DNA of 64,000 nt, taken from positions 3,596,001 to 3,660,000 of the forward strand of contig JAYJMM010000028.1 in NCBI GenBank assembly GCA_037349105.1. Reading direction: 5' to 3'. Source of the stretch: Limnomonas spitsbergensis (lineage: Eukaryota > Chlorophyta > Chlorophyceae > Chlamydomonadales). Each line of letters opens with the position of its first letter. Within the stretch, counting starts at the first letter, position 1. The translations under genes were made by a program, and so were the position numbers. The notes beneath the pieces are model-generated. The model had not been told where the DNA came from and ran no database searches. It saw nothing but the letters and a program-made list of their open reading frames with translations. Positions 35,506 through 47,600 of this stretch are shown here, one piece after another.

Positions 35506-36849
35506 TCAGCTACTTTTTCCGAAAGGGACCGTCATTACCAAGACGATTTCTGATTTACGGTGCAATGGCACAGCACTGAACGAATATTCCTCCATGCCGG
35601 CATTTCTGTTGTCAATGACAGAGGCCTTCGTCCGTACAGGGCTCAATGTGCGTACATGGTCTCAAACTGGTCCCACACTGGAGGCGTCTGACGTTTGCAA
35701 GGTCGGCGGATTTGAGGACCTTGCCACAACGACCACAAGTGATCGGTCCATTCATGATCCACCAGACCAACACCACCATGTGCTGCGTATAATTCAGCTC
35801 TTTCTAAGGCTGTCTCAGCTGGGTTCGGGGTGTGTCAAATGGAGCCAAACTCTTAGTGTGGGGGGGCAGGGGGTCATGTGGTAAATCAAGCAACATTGTA
35901 GGATGTAAATGGACTCATGTTGGCAAGAAGAACACAGATGATGAGGTGCCGCTGCCAGCCTCAACAGACCTCCAGAAAAAAGACAAAGTTTGGAAGGTAA
36001 AGAATATTGATCTTTTGGGAGACCCCCCCCATATCTCCCATCCCCCTGGGCAAAAACATAAAAAAAAACAGCTATGGAACGCTCTCGTCAAGCTCTACAC
36101 AAAAGGGGCATGGGGTCGATTTGTTTTGTTTTGGCCCACCCCTCGGTCTCGAGCGTTCTAGTCTTCTAGAGCTCTTGGCGTCAGAAAGAACCTCCAGGGG
36201 GTCCGGAAATTGTCGGCGATACGACCCGGATCGGTCATAAGTAGGTCCGTGGACACCCGCCTGTACTACCAAAAATCCACGCTGCATCGGCGTTTTCTTT
36301 TCTACTCGCAAGCCTGTAAAATTCCGTTTGAGGGGAAATACCTAAATTCTGCTTGTAGTATTCTTTGGGCAGCTACACACTCAGACACAAAATAAACCGG
36401 CAAAAATAAGCCGCTTACAAAGGAAAATGTCAATTCTTCACACAACTATGCATTTGTTCCGTACATCTACCAACAAATAGTGCATAGCAGTTAGAAGACA
36501 TGTGCTAATTTCTGACTTCACCTTCATTCTGATGGTCTGATTTGGTCTGATCCTCGTCTTCGATATCTTCCTTGCATGTCAGCTTGAAGTGTCAGAAGCA
36601 TGCTGAATTATCAAGTGCTGCTATCAGTCTTTGCCTACTTGATGGCAACAACCGATTGGGCGGCTCGGGATGTTTTGGGTTGGTGAAAGCAGTGGTTTGC
36701 CATGCCCTGTCAATCCTGTCATAAAGTTCACTGTGGATTAAATGAACGCGACGAAGGCCTGGATTGTCCACCAACCTGCTGCTCTACCTGCCCCTCTTCT
36801 TCCCGATGGACATGCACATATGAAGGCATTTCAAAACAACAGGGGCAGG

Positions 36850-37085
36850 CAGGCTTGGGTGGGATGCCCTGGCTTTTGTGGAAGACGTGGTAGATATCGT
36901 TGAGGCGAAGACGTTTTCAGAGGCTGGAACTTCCTATGTCTTTCTTTTCCAGCCTTTTGTCTGTGCCTTCACCTTATTTCCCATTTCCCTCCTTTTTTTC
37001 CCGGCCCCCTCTTTGCTTCGTTCCTTCCTCCCAACCCTTAAATAGGCGCCTTTTTGTATCAGGGTCAGGAGATGTACCGTCACTG
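36850..37085 (+). mobile_element. Right half of the ACGTTACACC MITE family
   Basis: The stretch from GGGTGGGATGCC through GTGGAAGACGTGGTAGA, a CTTTTCC-AGCC pyrimidine tract and AGGCGCC to a diverged terminal repeat closely follows 4340-4556. The left half is missing. A further end of the same family lies at 37360-37378. Confidence 0.6.
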
Positions 37086-38652
37086 ACTTCAAAAACAAAT
37101 ACATGATCTTCAAAATGAACTGCCATGCTTTAGCCAGGGAAAAGGCTCGTGTTATAAGCTTGCAAACCGCACACCCGTTCGTGTGCCTGTCAAGACATGG
37201 CCTCTTGCGTAGGCTCACCTGACTTCATCAGGGGTAGCATACCCAACGGAACAACCCCAAACATGCTCAATGTCAGCAAGCACGTGACTTCACTGGGTGC
37301 CGCTTTCCTCCCAACCCTTTATTTCAGTTACGCGCCCACGCAGCCGAGCCTTTTTGAGCAGGGCCAGAGGTGTAACGTCATTGACTGGGTGCCAGAGCTA
37401 GCGAGAGGGCAGTCGGGGCCCGTGATCATGTTTTTGTGAGATGAAACGCATGCCACGCAGAGTTGTTGTTTTTGTTGTTGATGCATGGAGGCGTAGCTAG
37501 GAGCGCCAACGACATAAAGTTGCAGCGGCAGGGGCAGCACTGGTGGCAGCTGTTACTGGTGCGCATTTTGAGGGGAGGGGTCTGCTGTTGGGTGGCGGCA
37601 GCAACAACAAAGGCAGATGACGCAGCCGGCTGTTTTAAACTGAAAGGAAGGGATCGCAGTAGCTGCCTTGGCCATGGTCCACTGATGTCGCTTGGCGCCG
37701 GGGAAGGGGGATCATGCATGGTAGAAACAAGAATAGCTGTTGTGAAGACATGACGTGGGTCAAGAGTGAGTGTATTTATGAGCATGCACGGGTAGTGTTG
37801 ATGGGAGAACCTCTCGAGCACTTGATCAGCTACCACACCTGCAAGTGGCGTTTACACACTAGCTCTCCCCCTTCGTGGCCCGTTCCACTTTCCCTCTTTA
37901 ATTCATTTCCGCTGCCATGTGGGCTTGTGGCACAGGTGGCCAACAACTCGGGCTAGGCTAAGTGGCTTACCGCACCCTTGCCCTCCTCGATCTCTTAGTG
38001 GGTAATAACAAGAGGGAGATGTTCGGATATTCAATGAGGCATTGTTTTCTGGTGAGATTAATGTGCATGCCATGCAGGCAAGGGGGGGCCTGGGGGGTGC
38101 AAGCAAGTGCAAGTCACCAAGGCATGTGCGCACCCACTCCTCAAGTGCACCCACTCCTCAAGGCGGTGTGTACCACCACTTTGCTAAGACCTCCCAGAAC
38201 AGCGAATGTTTGCCATGATCTTCCAAGGGAGCAAGCCTGAGTGGGTTAGCACTGGGGTATGCACGCCATTCACGATAGCCACGCAAAATTTGAAAGCAAG
38301 TATGGGATGCTGTCGGCGTCTAAGGCTACATGACTACATCGCTCGAAAGAAGGCCTGGGGCAATACGCAAATAATTCAATTGATGAAAACAACTTCCTGA
38401 TGCGTGTATAACGAGCTACAGGAACTTCGGGGGAAATAGATATAGCGTGATCGCGATCGTGGTCGCGATTGGCGGTCCTTGGCAGGCCCATTTGAAGTCC
38501 GAACCTCCAGGTAAGCCTGTCGTACTGGCTTGAGATCACGCTTTCCAACATATTTTATAATACCTGTAGATCAGTTGCTACTCATTTACAAGCTACTTTG
38601 TAATAACTGCTATCAATCATCTACCTGGTATCGTATAATCAAAGCTTGAGTG

Positions 38653-41600
38653 ATGTCCGACAAGTTGGTGGAAGATGAGGCTGCCCTCGAGGACGAAGTG
38701 GAACTGCCCTCAGTTTTGGATGGAGATGCCGAAGAAGGAGACGAGGGAGAACAGGAGGCTGACGAGGACAGCTCAGAGGAGGAAGAGGATGACGAGGAGA
38801 ACGAATACGAGGATGACGGATTCCTTGTCGATGAGAATGCAGAGGAAGAGGGAGGGGAGGGCGGGTCTGACGACGAGGAGACCGTCAAGAAGAAGCGCAG
38901 AAGGAAGCGCCGAAAGGACATGGGGGCGGACGATGAAGATTATGCGCTAGTGGAGGAGAACCTGGGCAAGGTGTGTTCTGGTCTTCAGCCTCAGCATTGG
39001 TCACAGCGTGGCTTCACTTTCGGCCCACTTGGTATTAACCCAGTTGTTGCTCGACTCCCATGCAGCCTGTACCCCGTCCAAAAGACAGGAAGAGGCTGAA
39101 GAGGGCTGGGGATGGCAGGCAGGCAAATGATGCAGAGGAAATGCGGCATGAGCTGTTTGGTGACGGTGAGTGTGTCCTGGCTGGTGCAGTTTGGGTCTTA
39201 AGAATCTCAGCATACTGTGAAGCAAATTTGAATCATTTTTGGCTGAGATCCAGCCTTGCTTCAAGCTGGGATACCGGATCACACTAAATTTGCACTGTGA
39301 CGCCATTTTTTCATTCCTGGTCATGTCATGGGTAATAGTTCTAGTGATGTCGGTCAATGTCATGAAACCTCGGACCCTGCTAAGAAAAGCTGCCCGACTC
39401 CCCAAAATTCTGTGTGCCCATGAGTGCAGACCTGGACGATGAGTTGGCTGACGACGAGCCGGCAGACGATGTGGAGCGTGGCGGCAAACGCGGCGGTCGA
39501 TCCGGGCGGCGTGGTCAACGGGAGGAGGACCGCGTGGACGATGAGGACACCTTTATGGACGATGATGAGATGGGTGACTTCATCGTGGACGAGGGAGACG
39601 AGAGGGCTCGGCGGAGACGCGCGAAACGGGCAGCTGGTGTTGTGGGGCTCAATGCACAAGCGTTCGAGGTGGGCCTGGCCTAGTTTAGGGTTTCACCCTA
39701 AGCGGGTTGTACTGCTATGGGTAGAGTATCACTCCTCTGCGGGCCGTACCGCTATACCTAGGGTTTCCCCCTGACGCGGCTCGTTCAGGGTTTCCCCCCT
39801 GTGTAGGCCCATGTTGAAGCATGCCTGGCTGGTGGTGTGACGCAATGTTGGGGGGGTCTCAAAATCTTGTCAGCTCAGCGTTTCTTCAAGACTTGGGTAC
39901 ACTCTTCCTCGGCTGGCACCCCTCTGAACCCTCAAACGTGTTAGACATCTTATGCTGTGGTATTATCCATCTCACCATTCACACGCTCTCTTCTCAGCCA
40001 TCCTTGACCCACAGCTTGGGTTGTTGGTGCGGGTGCTTTTCGGGCCGCTGGAGGTGCTCAGTAGCACTGCTTCAAATTCCATGCCCTGTCCCCAGGCTGT
40101 CTTGTAGCACACAACCTGTGCCACGCGCTATGTGCCATAATCAGTCCTGAGCCATTGCGCCGAAATTCAAAGATGGTGGAAGTAATTACGGTCCCTTGCC
40201 GGTATTGATAAAAATAGCTGCATTTACCTTGAAATTACGGTGGCTGAAAGTCGGCTACGTAATTCAGCCACCGTTATGATTATAATCAGCACAGTGCTGG
40301 CCATAATCCTGCTGGTTTTGTTGAATCGGGGCGCGCAGGAGGCTGCGGATATCTTTGGCAATGTGGACGACCTGCTGAAGATGTGGGAGGGCACTCGAGC
40401 CACGCGCTCGTCGGACCCACTGGCAGGCCTCGAGGAGGAGCTGCAACAAGGTGTGTTAATGCGCAGAACATGGGGTTCATTCTTAAACTATGGTACTGCT
40501 GGTGGGTGGGAATCTAAGTTTGTTAATTTGTTGCGCCCTTTTGTCGCCTTCATATTTTTGCTTGTCATTGTGCCCCTTCACCGAATTGGTCACAATGTCG
40601 CCCTTTTGTCAAAGATAGAAATAAATGTAGGAACTGCGCCCTGCTGGGGCGTGGAGGTCAAGGCAACTACGCAGCTCGGGGCCATGGCCATATCAGCGCC
40701 GTAACCATTGTTTGCTGTAGATGAGGACGAGCTGGCTGAGGGTGAGGATGACGACGAGGCTGCTGAGCGCAAGAGGATAGCTCACGAGGAGAGGCGCAAG
40801 CAGCTGATGTACCAGCGGGCGCTCAAGGTAGGCAGATGGACAACCATGGGGGGGTGCACGAAAGGAATTCAGGTCGAATTAGCTTCAGTACATTCGGCAT
40901 ATTTGATGCATCCGATGCATGGGCACATGTGGGATTCAGGTGGCAAACCATGGCGGCATTTTGGTCAGCCTTCCTGCCTTTGAATGCACAGTACCCTTGC
41001 GCAATACCCCTGTGAAGGACCAAGTTCTCCCTGCTGCCTTTTCTCTATCCCCTTTTCAAGCCACATGCCGAGTCCACTATCCCTTTTCGCCCCACCAGCT
41101 GTGTCCCCTCTCACCTTCACCCCAACAGCCATGTCCCCTTTCTCCTTCACCCCAACAGCCATGTCCCCTCTCTCATCCACCCCAACAGCCATGTCCCCTC
41201 TCTCCTTCACCCGACCAGCCATGTCCCCTCTCTCCTTCACCCCAGCAGCCATGTCCCCTCTCTCATCCACCCCAACAGCCATGTCCCCTCTCTCCTTCAC
41301 CCCACCAGCCATATCCCCTCTCTCCTTCACCACAACAGCCATGTCTCCTCACTCCTTCACCTTCACCTTCACCTGTAACGTCACCACTCCCCCATCTCCT
41401 TCTCCCTTTCTTGCCCAGTCCCCCCCCCCCCCTTCTCCCCCCTCCCTGCTGTGTCCCCTCTCCCCACACTTCCCCTCTCTCCCCCCTTCTCCCCCCTCCC
41501 TGCTGTGTCCCCTCTCCCCTCACTTCCCCTCTCTCCCCCCTTCCATCATGCCCCAGCTGCTGGACCCCGAGACCCTGGCCTCCCAGTTCCTCAAGCCCGA

Positions 41601-44600
41601 GGACCAGGCCATCAAGGAGAAAGACTTTCCTGAGCGCTTCCAGCTCCTGGGCATTGATTCTGCCGAGGTGAGTGACTGAGAGAGACCCCGCAGACAGGTT
41701 TTAGGTGGATTGGCTGCACGTGATTGCTGCGCGTTGTCCGCCCTGATTTGCCCCTTTTGCCTACCCCCCATTTGTGCCCCTGTGTGTGCTTGTGAGCATG
41801 CTCCTGTCCCCCCTGTGTATGTGTGCTTGTGAGTATGCTCCTGTCCCCCCTGTGTATGTGTGCTTGTGAGCATGCTCCTGTCCCCCCTGTGTATGTGTGC
41901 TTGTGAGTATGCTCCTGTCCCCCCTGTGTGTGCAAGTGAGCATGCTCCTGTCCCCCCTATGTGCCCCTGTGTGTGCAAGTGAGCATGCTCCTGCCCCCCT
42001 GTGTGCCCCTGTGTGTGCAAGCGAGCATGCTCCTGTCCCCCTGTGTGTGCTTGTGAGCATGCTCCTGTCCCCCTGTGTGTGCTTGTGAGCATGCTCCTGT
42101 CCCCCTGTGTGTGCAAGTGAGCATGCTCCTGCCCCCCCTATGTGCCCCTGTGTGTGCAAGTGAGCATGCTCCTGTCCCCCTGTGTGTGCAAGTGAGCATG
42201 CTCTTGCCCCCCTGTGTGTGCAAGTGAGCATGCTCTTGCCCCCCTGTGTGTGCAAGTGAGCATGCTCCTGTCCCCCCTATGTGCCCCTGTGTGTGCTTGT
42301 GAGCATGCACCTGCCCCCCCTGACCCTGTGTGTGCAAGTGAGCATGCTCCTGCCCCCCTGTGTGTGCTTGTGAGCATGCTCCTGTCCCCCTGTGTGTGCT
42401 TGTGAGCATGCTCCTGCCCCCCTGTGTGTGCTTGTGAGCATGCTCCTGTCCCCCTGTGTGTGCTTGTGAGCATGCTCCTGCCCCCCCTATGTGCCCCTGT
42501 GTGTGCAAGTGAGCATGCTCCTGCCCCCCTGTGTGTGCAAGTGAGCATGCTCCTGTCCCCCTGTGTGTGCAAGTGAGCATGCTCCTGCCCCCCCTATGTG
42601 CCCCTGTGTGTGCAAGTGAGCATGCTCCTGCCCCCCTGTGTGTGCAAGTGAGCATGCTCCTGCCCCCCTGTGTGTGCAAGTGAGCATGCTCCTGCCCCCC
42701 TGTGTGTGCAAGTGAGCATGCTCCTGTCCCCCTGTGTGTGCAAGTGAGCATGCTCCTGTCCCCCTGTGTGTGCAAGTGAGCATGCTCTTGCACCCCTGTG
42801 TGTGCAAGTGAGCATGCTCCTGTCCCCCTGTGTGTGCAAGTGAGCATGCTCCTGTCCCCCTGTGTGTGCAAGTGAGCATGCTCCTGTCCCCCTGTGTGTG
42901 CAAGTGAGCATGCTCTTGCCCCTCTGTGTGTGCAAGTGAGCATGCTCCTGCACCCCTGTGTGTGCAAGTGAGCATGCTCCTGTCCCCCCTATGTGCCCCT
43001 GTGTGTGCAAGTGAGCATGCTCCTGCCCCCCTGTGTGCCCCTGTGTGTGCAAGTGAGCATGCTCCTGCCCCCCTGTGTGTGCAAGCGAGCATGCTCCTGC
43101 CCCCCTGTGTGTGCTTGTGAGCATGCTCCTGCCCCCCCTATGTGCCCCTGTGTGTGCAAGTGAGCATGCTCCTGTCCCCCCTATGTGCCCCTGTGTGTGC
43201 AAGTGAGCATGCTCCTGCCCCCCTGTGTGTGCTTGTGAGCATGCTCCTGTGCCCCCTATGTGCCCCTGTGTGTGCAAGTGAGCATGCTCCTGCCCCCCTA
43301 TGTGCCCCTGTGTGTGCAAGCGAGCATGCTCCTGCCCCCCTGTGTGTGCTTGTGAGCATGCTCCTGTCCCCCTGTGTGTGCTTGTGAGCATGCTCCTGTG
43401 CCCCCTATGTGCCCCTGTGTGTGCTTGTGAGCATGCTCCTGTCCCCCCTATGTGCCCCTGTGTGTGCAAGCGAGCATGCTCCTGTCCCCCTGTGTGTGCT
43501 TGTGAGCATGCTCCTGTCCCCCTGTGTGTGCAAGTGAGCATGCTCCTGTCCCCCTGTGTGTGCTTGTGAGCATGCTCCTGTCCACCTGTGTGTGCTTGTG
43601 AGCATGCTCCTGTCCCCCTGTTTGTGCTTGTGAGCATGCTCCTGTCCCCCTGTGTGTGCAAGTGAGCATGCTCCTGCCCCCCCTATGTGCCCCTGTGTGT
43701 GCAAGTGAGCATGCTCCTGCCCCCCTGTGTGTGCAAGTGAGCATGCTCCTGTCCCCCTGTGTGTGCAAGTGAGCATGCTCCTGCCCCCCTGTGTGTGCTT
43801 GTGAGCATGCTCCTGTCCCCCTGTGTGTGCTTGTGAGCATGCTCCTGTCCCCCCTATGTGCCCCTGTGTGTGCAAGTGAGCATGCTCCTGCCCCCCTGTG
43901 TGTGCTTGTGAGCATGCTCCTGCCCCCCTGTGTGTGCTTGTGAGCATGCTCCTGCCCCCCTGTGTGTGCTTGTGAGCATGCTCCTGCCCCCCTGTGTGTG
44001 CAAGTGAGCATGCTCCTGTCCCCCCTATGTGCCCCTGTGTGTGCAAGTGAGCATGCTCCTGCCCCCCTGTGTGTGCAAGTGAGCATGCTCCTGCCCCCCT
44101 GTGTGTGCAAGTGAGCATGCTCCTGTCCCCCCTATGTGCCCCTGTGTGTGCAAGTGAGCATGCTCCTGCCCCCCTGTGTGTGCAAGTGAGCATGCTCCTG
44201 TCCCCCTGTGTGTGCAAGTGAGCATGCTCCTGCCCTACTGTGTGTGCAAGTGAGCATGCTCCTGCCCCCCTGTGTGTGCAAGTGAGCATGCTCCTGCCCC
44301 CTGTGTGTGCAAGTGAGCATGCTCCTGCCCCCCCTATGTGCCCCTGTGTGTGCAAGTGAGCATGCTCCTGCCCCCCTGTGTGTGCAAGTGAGCATGCTCC
44401 TGCCCCCCTGTGTGTGCAAGTGAGCATGCTCCTGCCCCCCTGTGTGTGCAAGTGAGCATGCTCTTGCCCCCCTGTGTGTGCTTGTGAGCATGCTCTTGCC
44501 CCCCTGTGTGTGCAAGTGAGCATGCTCCTGTCCCCCTGTGTGTGCAAGTGAGCATGCTCCTGCCCCCCTGTGTGTGCAAGTGAGCATGCTCCTGCCCCCC

Positions 44601-47600
44601 TGTGTGTGCAAGTGAGCATGCTCCTGCCCCCCTGTGTGTGCAAGTGAGCATGCTCCTGCCCCCCTGTGTGTGCAAGTGAGCATGCTCCTGCCCCCCTGTG
44701 TGTGCAAGTGAGCATGCTCCTGCCCCCCTGTGTGTGCAAGTGAGCATGCTCCTGCCCCCCTGTGTGTGCAAGTGAGCATGCTCCTGCCCCCCTGTGTGTG
44801 CAAGTGAGCATGCTCCTGCCCCCCCTATGTGCCCCTGTGTGTGCTTGTGAGCATGCTCCTGCCCCCCTGTGTGTGCAAGTGAGCATGCTCCTGCCCCCCC
44901 TATGTGCCCCTGTGTGTGCAAGTGAGCATGCTCCTGCCCCCCTGTGTGTGCAAGTGAGCATGCTCCTGCCCCCCCTATGTGCCCCTGTGTGTGCAAGTGA
45001 GCATGCTCCTGCCCCCCTGTGTGTGCAAGTGAGCATGCTCCTGCCCCCCCTATGTGCCCCTGTGTGTGCAAGTGAGCATGCTCCTGCCCCCCTGTGTGTG
45101 CAAGTGAGCATGCTCCTGCCCCCCTGTGTGTGCAAGTGAGCATGCTCCTGCCCCCCTGTGTGTGCAAGTGAGCATGCTCCTGCCCCCCCTATGTGCCCCT
45201 GTGTGTGCTTGTGAGCTTCTCCTGCCCCCCTCACCCCTACCGACCTTGTCCACTCACCCCTCCACCCGCAGCCTCTGGACATCCCCACAGCAACAGAGTG
45301 GATCTATGACCATTTGTTCGGAAATGCATCTCATGACAGGTTTGTTAAGGGTTATCGAGGTGTTCCGAATGGGTGCAATCGCTGACCTCTATCCCTGCTC
45401 CTGCATTCTTTACACCTAGGCTGCATCCCTCTATTTGCATTTTTTGTCATAAATGTCAAGAATTCTTTTATTATTTGCTGTAATCTTGTTAGTTTTTCAT
45501 GTTTTGTTAAGTTTATTTGAGATTCAACATCACCTCTACTAACACTGACAAATTAATGTTTCCGTACCGATATTCATCAGCCCCTAAGCCACCAACAAAA
45601 AAACATGAAAATTTGCCTTGTTTTCTCAGATTCCTCACCAAAAGAAGCCGATCGATCACTTCAACAAATCGTTCAGCGTCAGCCATCCCTGCTGCAATGT
45701 TATGTGTGGGACCGCTTGAGGGCCCGGCATGCACGGCTCATCTTAAGAGGCCTCTCCCCCTCAGTTTTCTGCCCCTCGGATTCCTTACCCTCAGACCCCC
45801 CCTTCTCATCATCCTCACTAGCCTTGGACTCAGCAGCCTATACTTCAGCATTTATGTAGCAAATGCCAGTGGGTGCGGCGATGCTGTGTTAAACCCTAAA
45901 CCCTAAACAGAAGATTTATTTCTCTGCCCCCAGATTCGTGCGCCAGGTTGTGGGCGCTGGGATCATCGAGGTGGACGGAAATACCCCCACTCCACACCTA
46001 GATGGCTGGTATGGCGGGGAGCTGTTCGGCTTTTTCAACATGAAGAACAAAGCATCGGTGCGCAGATGTGCGGGCCCGGAGGGGTTCACAGGGGGGGGGG
46101 GCATGGGGGGGGCAAGAAGGGGGGGGGGGTCAATAGGGAGGGGGGGGCACGAGGGAGGGGGGTTCACGGGGGTGGGGGGGCACGAGGGGGGGGGGGGCAC
46201 GAGGGTCACAGGTGTGTGTGGGGGACACGGGAGGCACGCAACTGCAACGTACATTTGCCCAGCGTCTTTATGGTAACTGTGTGCAGCTGTGCAGGCCTGG
46301 GGTGGGGGGAGAACGGGAGGCATGTTACCGGTGTTGGGCAAATGACAATGTTGGGCAAAGACTTGCAGCATATAGCCTGCCTGCCTGCCTGCATCAGGGG
46401 AATACTTGCAGCCTTATACAGCCAGTCTGAATACCTCCAGTTTGCATCCTGGACTCATCACAACTGTTTAGGCAAATAGGCGCAACCAGCTGTAAGGCCT
46501 TGTTTTCTCACAGCAATTTGGAATCCTTTGCCTGATGCAAGGCAGTGCAGCTGGGGTGACGCTAAGGTGAAGCTGGGGTGAAGCTGGGGTGAAGCTGAGG
46601 TGAAGCTGGAGCGAAGCTGGGGTGAAGCTGAGGCTGCAGCGGGCAGTGCGGCGTTCGGGTTAAAATCCCAAATCCGAAACGCTTCACCCTAAACAGGAAT
46701 GCGAAACCCTGAATCCCTACTTGGCGGTGAAGCTGGGTTGCAGCGGGCAGTGAGGCGTTAGGTTTTACTCCCTGAACCTTCAAACCTTAACAGGAATCCA
46801 AAATCCTGTACCCCCCTTAGGTGGTGAAGCTGGCGTCGCAGTGGGCAGTGCAGTGTAACGGTTGAACCCTACCCGGTACCTTAAAACCTGAACAGCCATT
46901 CAAAATCCTGTACCCCCCTAGGCGGTGAAGCTGGGGTCACAGCGGGCAGTGCGGCGGGAGCGCCACACGTCAGCAAAAGCCAGTTGGCGTCAGGAGGAGT
47001 CTACGCATGAGGCTTTGAGGAAGGCTATCAGCCAGGTGGGTTAGGCAAGGGAAGGTCTAGGGATGAGAGTATACATCTGAACCCTTAACCCCCCTAGGAG
47101 ATTTTAACGAGGCGCGCTGCTGCGTTGGCTTGTGTGTAAAGGGGGATAGTGTGGGGCCTGTTAGTGTGTGACTGTGCCGGACCCTGATATTATACCCTCG
47201 TTTGCCACCCTTATATTGTAGCCTTGTATTGACCCTTATTTTACCCTCCATTCCATTCGTATATTTACCATGTCTCTCCCTCCCTAAGGTATCCCTCCAC
47301 TTTGCCTATGTTATCTTCATACAGTATTATAAGGATTACCTGTTGCTCAATTTTTGCTCTCCGGCTACTAGTCCACCTTCCGTCAGGCTGGCCCGCGGCC
47401 GCCAGAGGCCCAATTGAGACCAAATCTGAACCGGTTTACAGCTGGCGGCCAAAGCATCATGGCTGGCCACAAGTGGGGCCTCCGGTCAGAGGCCAGAGTG
47501 TAGCTGATATGTATCTGAATCACGCACAATCACTGGAATAACTCTGGCCCCTATCCCTTCCCTGCAGGTCATGACCCAGGTGTAGGAGCAAGACCTCCCC

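Larger units (their letters stand above)
35136..38652. other. Spacer between PSMA1 and SPT6
   Basis: No gene with coherent exons was found. It contains three repeat pieces listed separately. A palindromic segment GATCGCGATCGTGGTCGCGAT lies at 38449-38469 about 180 bp upstream of the SPT6 start and may belong to its promoter. A direct repeat CACCCACTCCTCAAG occurs near 38130-38162. Confidence 0.4.

Noticed and set aside
40919..41679. Plus-strand frames of 231-250 codons rich in Pro/Ser as an SPT6 coding segment
   Set aside because: They read through the 30-bp intron repeat. A clean acceptor at 41556 and the phase place the exon start at 41557.
41775..45215. Regular 32-bp repeats resembling a CRISPR array
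   Set aside because: There are no unique spacers; units are head-to-tail copies, the locus is a spliceosomal intron of a eukaryotic gene and there are no cas genes.
41957..45288. Several antisense frames of 200-627 codons as protein genes
   Set aside because: All are translations of the same minisatellite in different frames; none has a domain or non-repeat start region.
45890..45908. Telomere end or recent chromosome fusion
   Set aside because: Only two CCCTAAA units are present, inside an intron; similar short motifs are scattered in SPT6 linkers.
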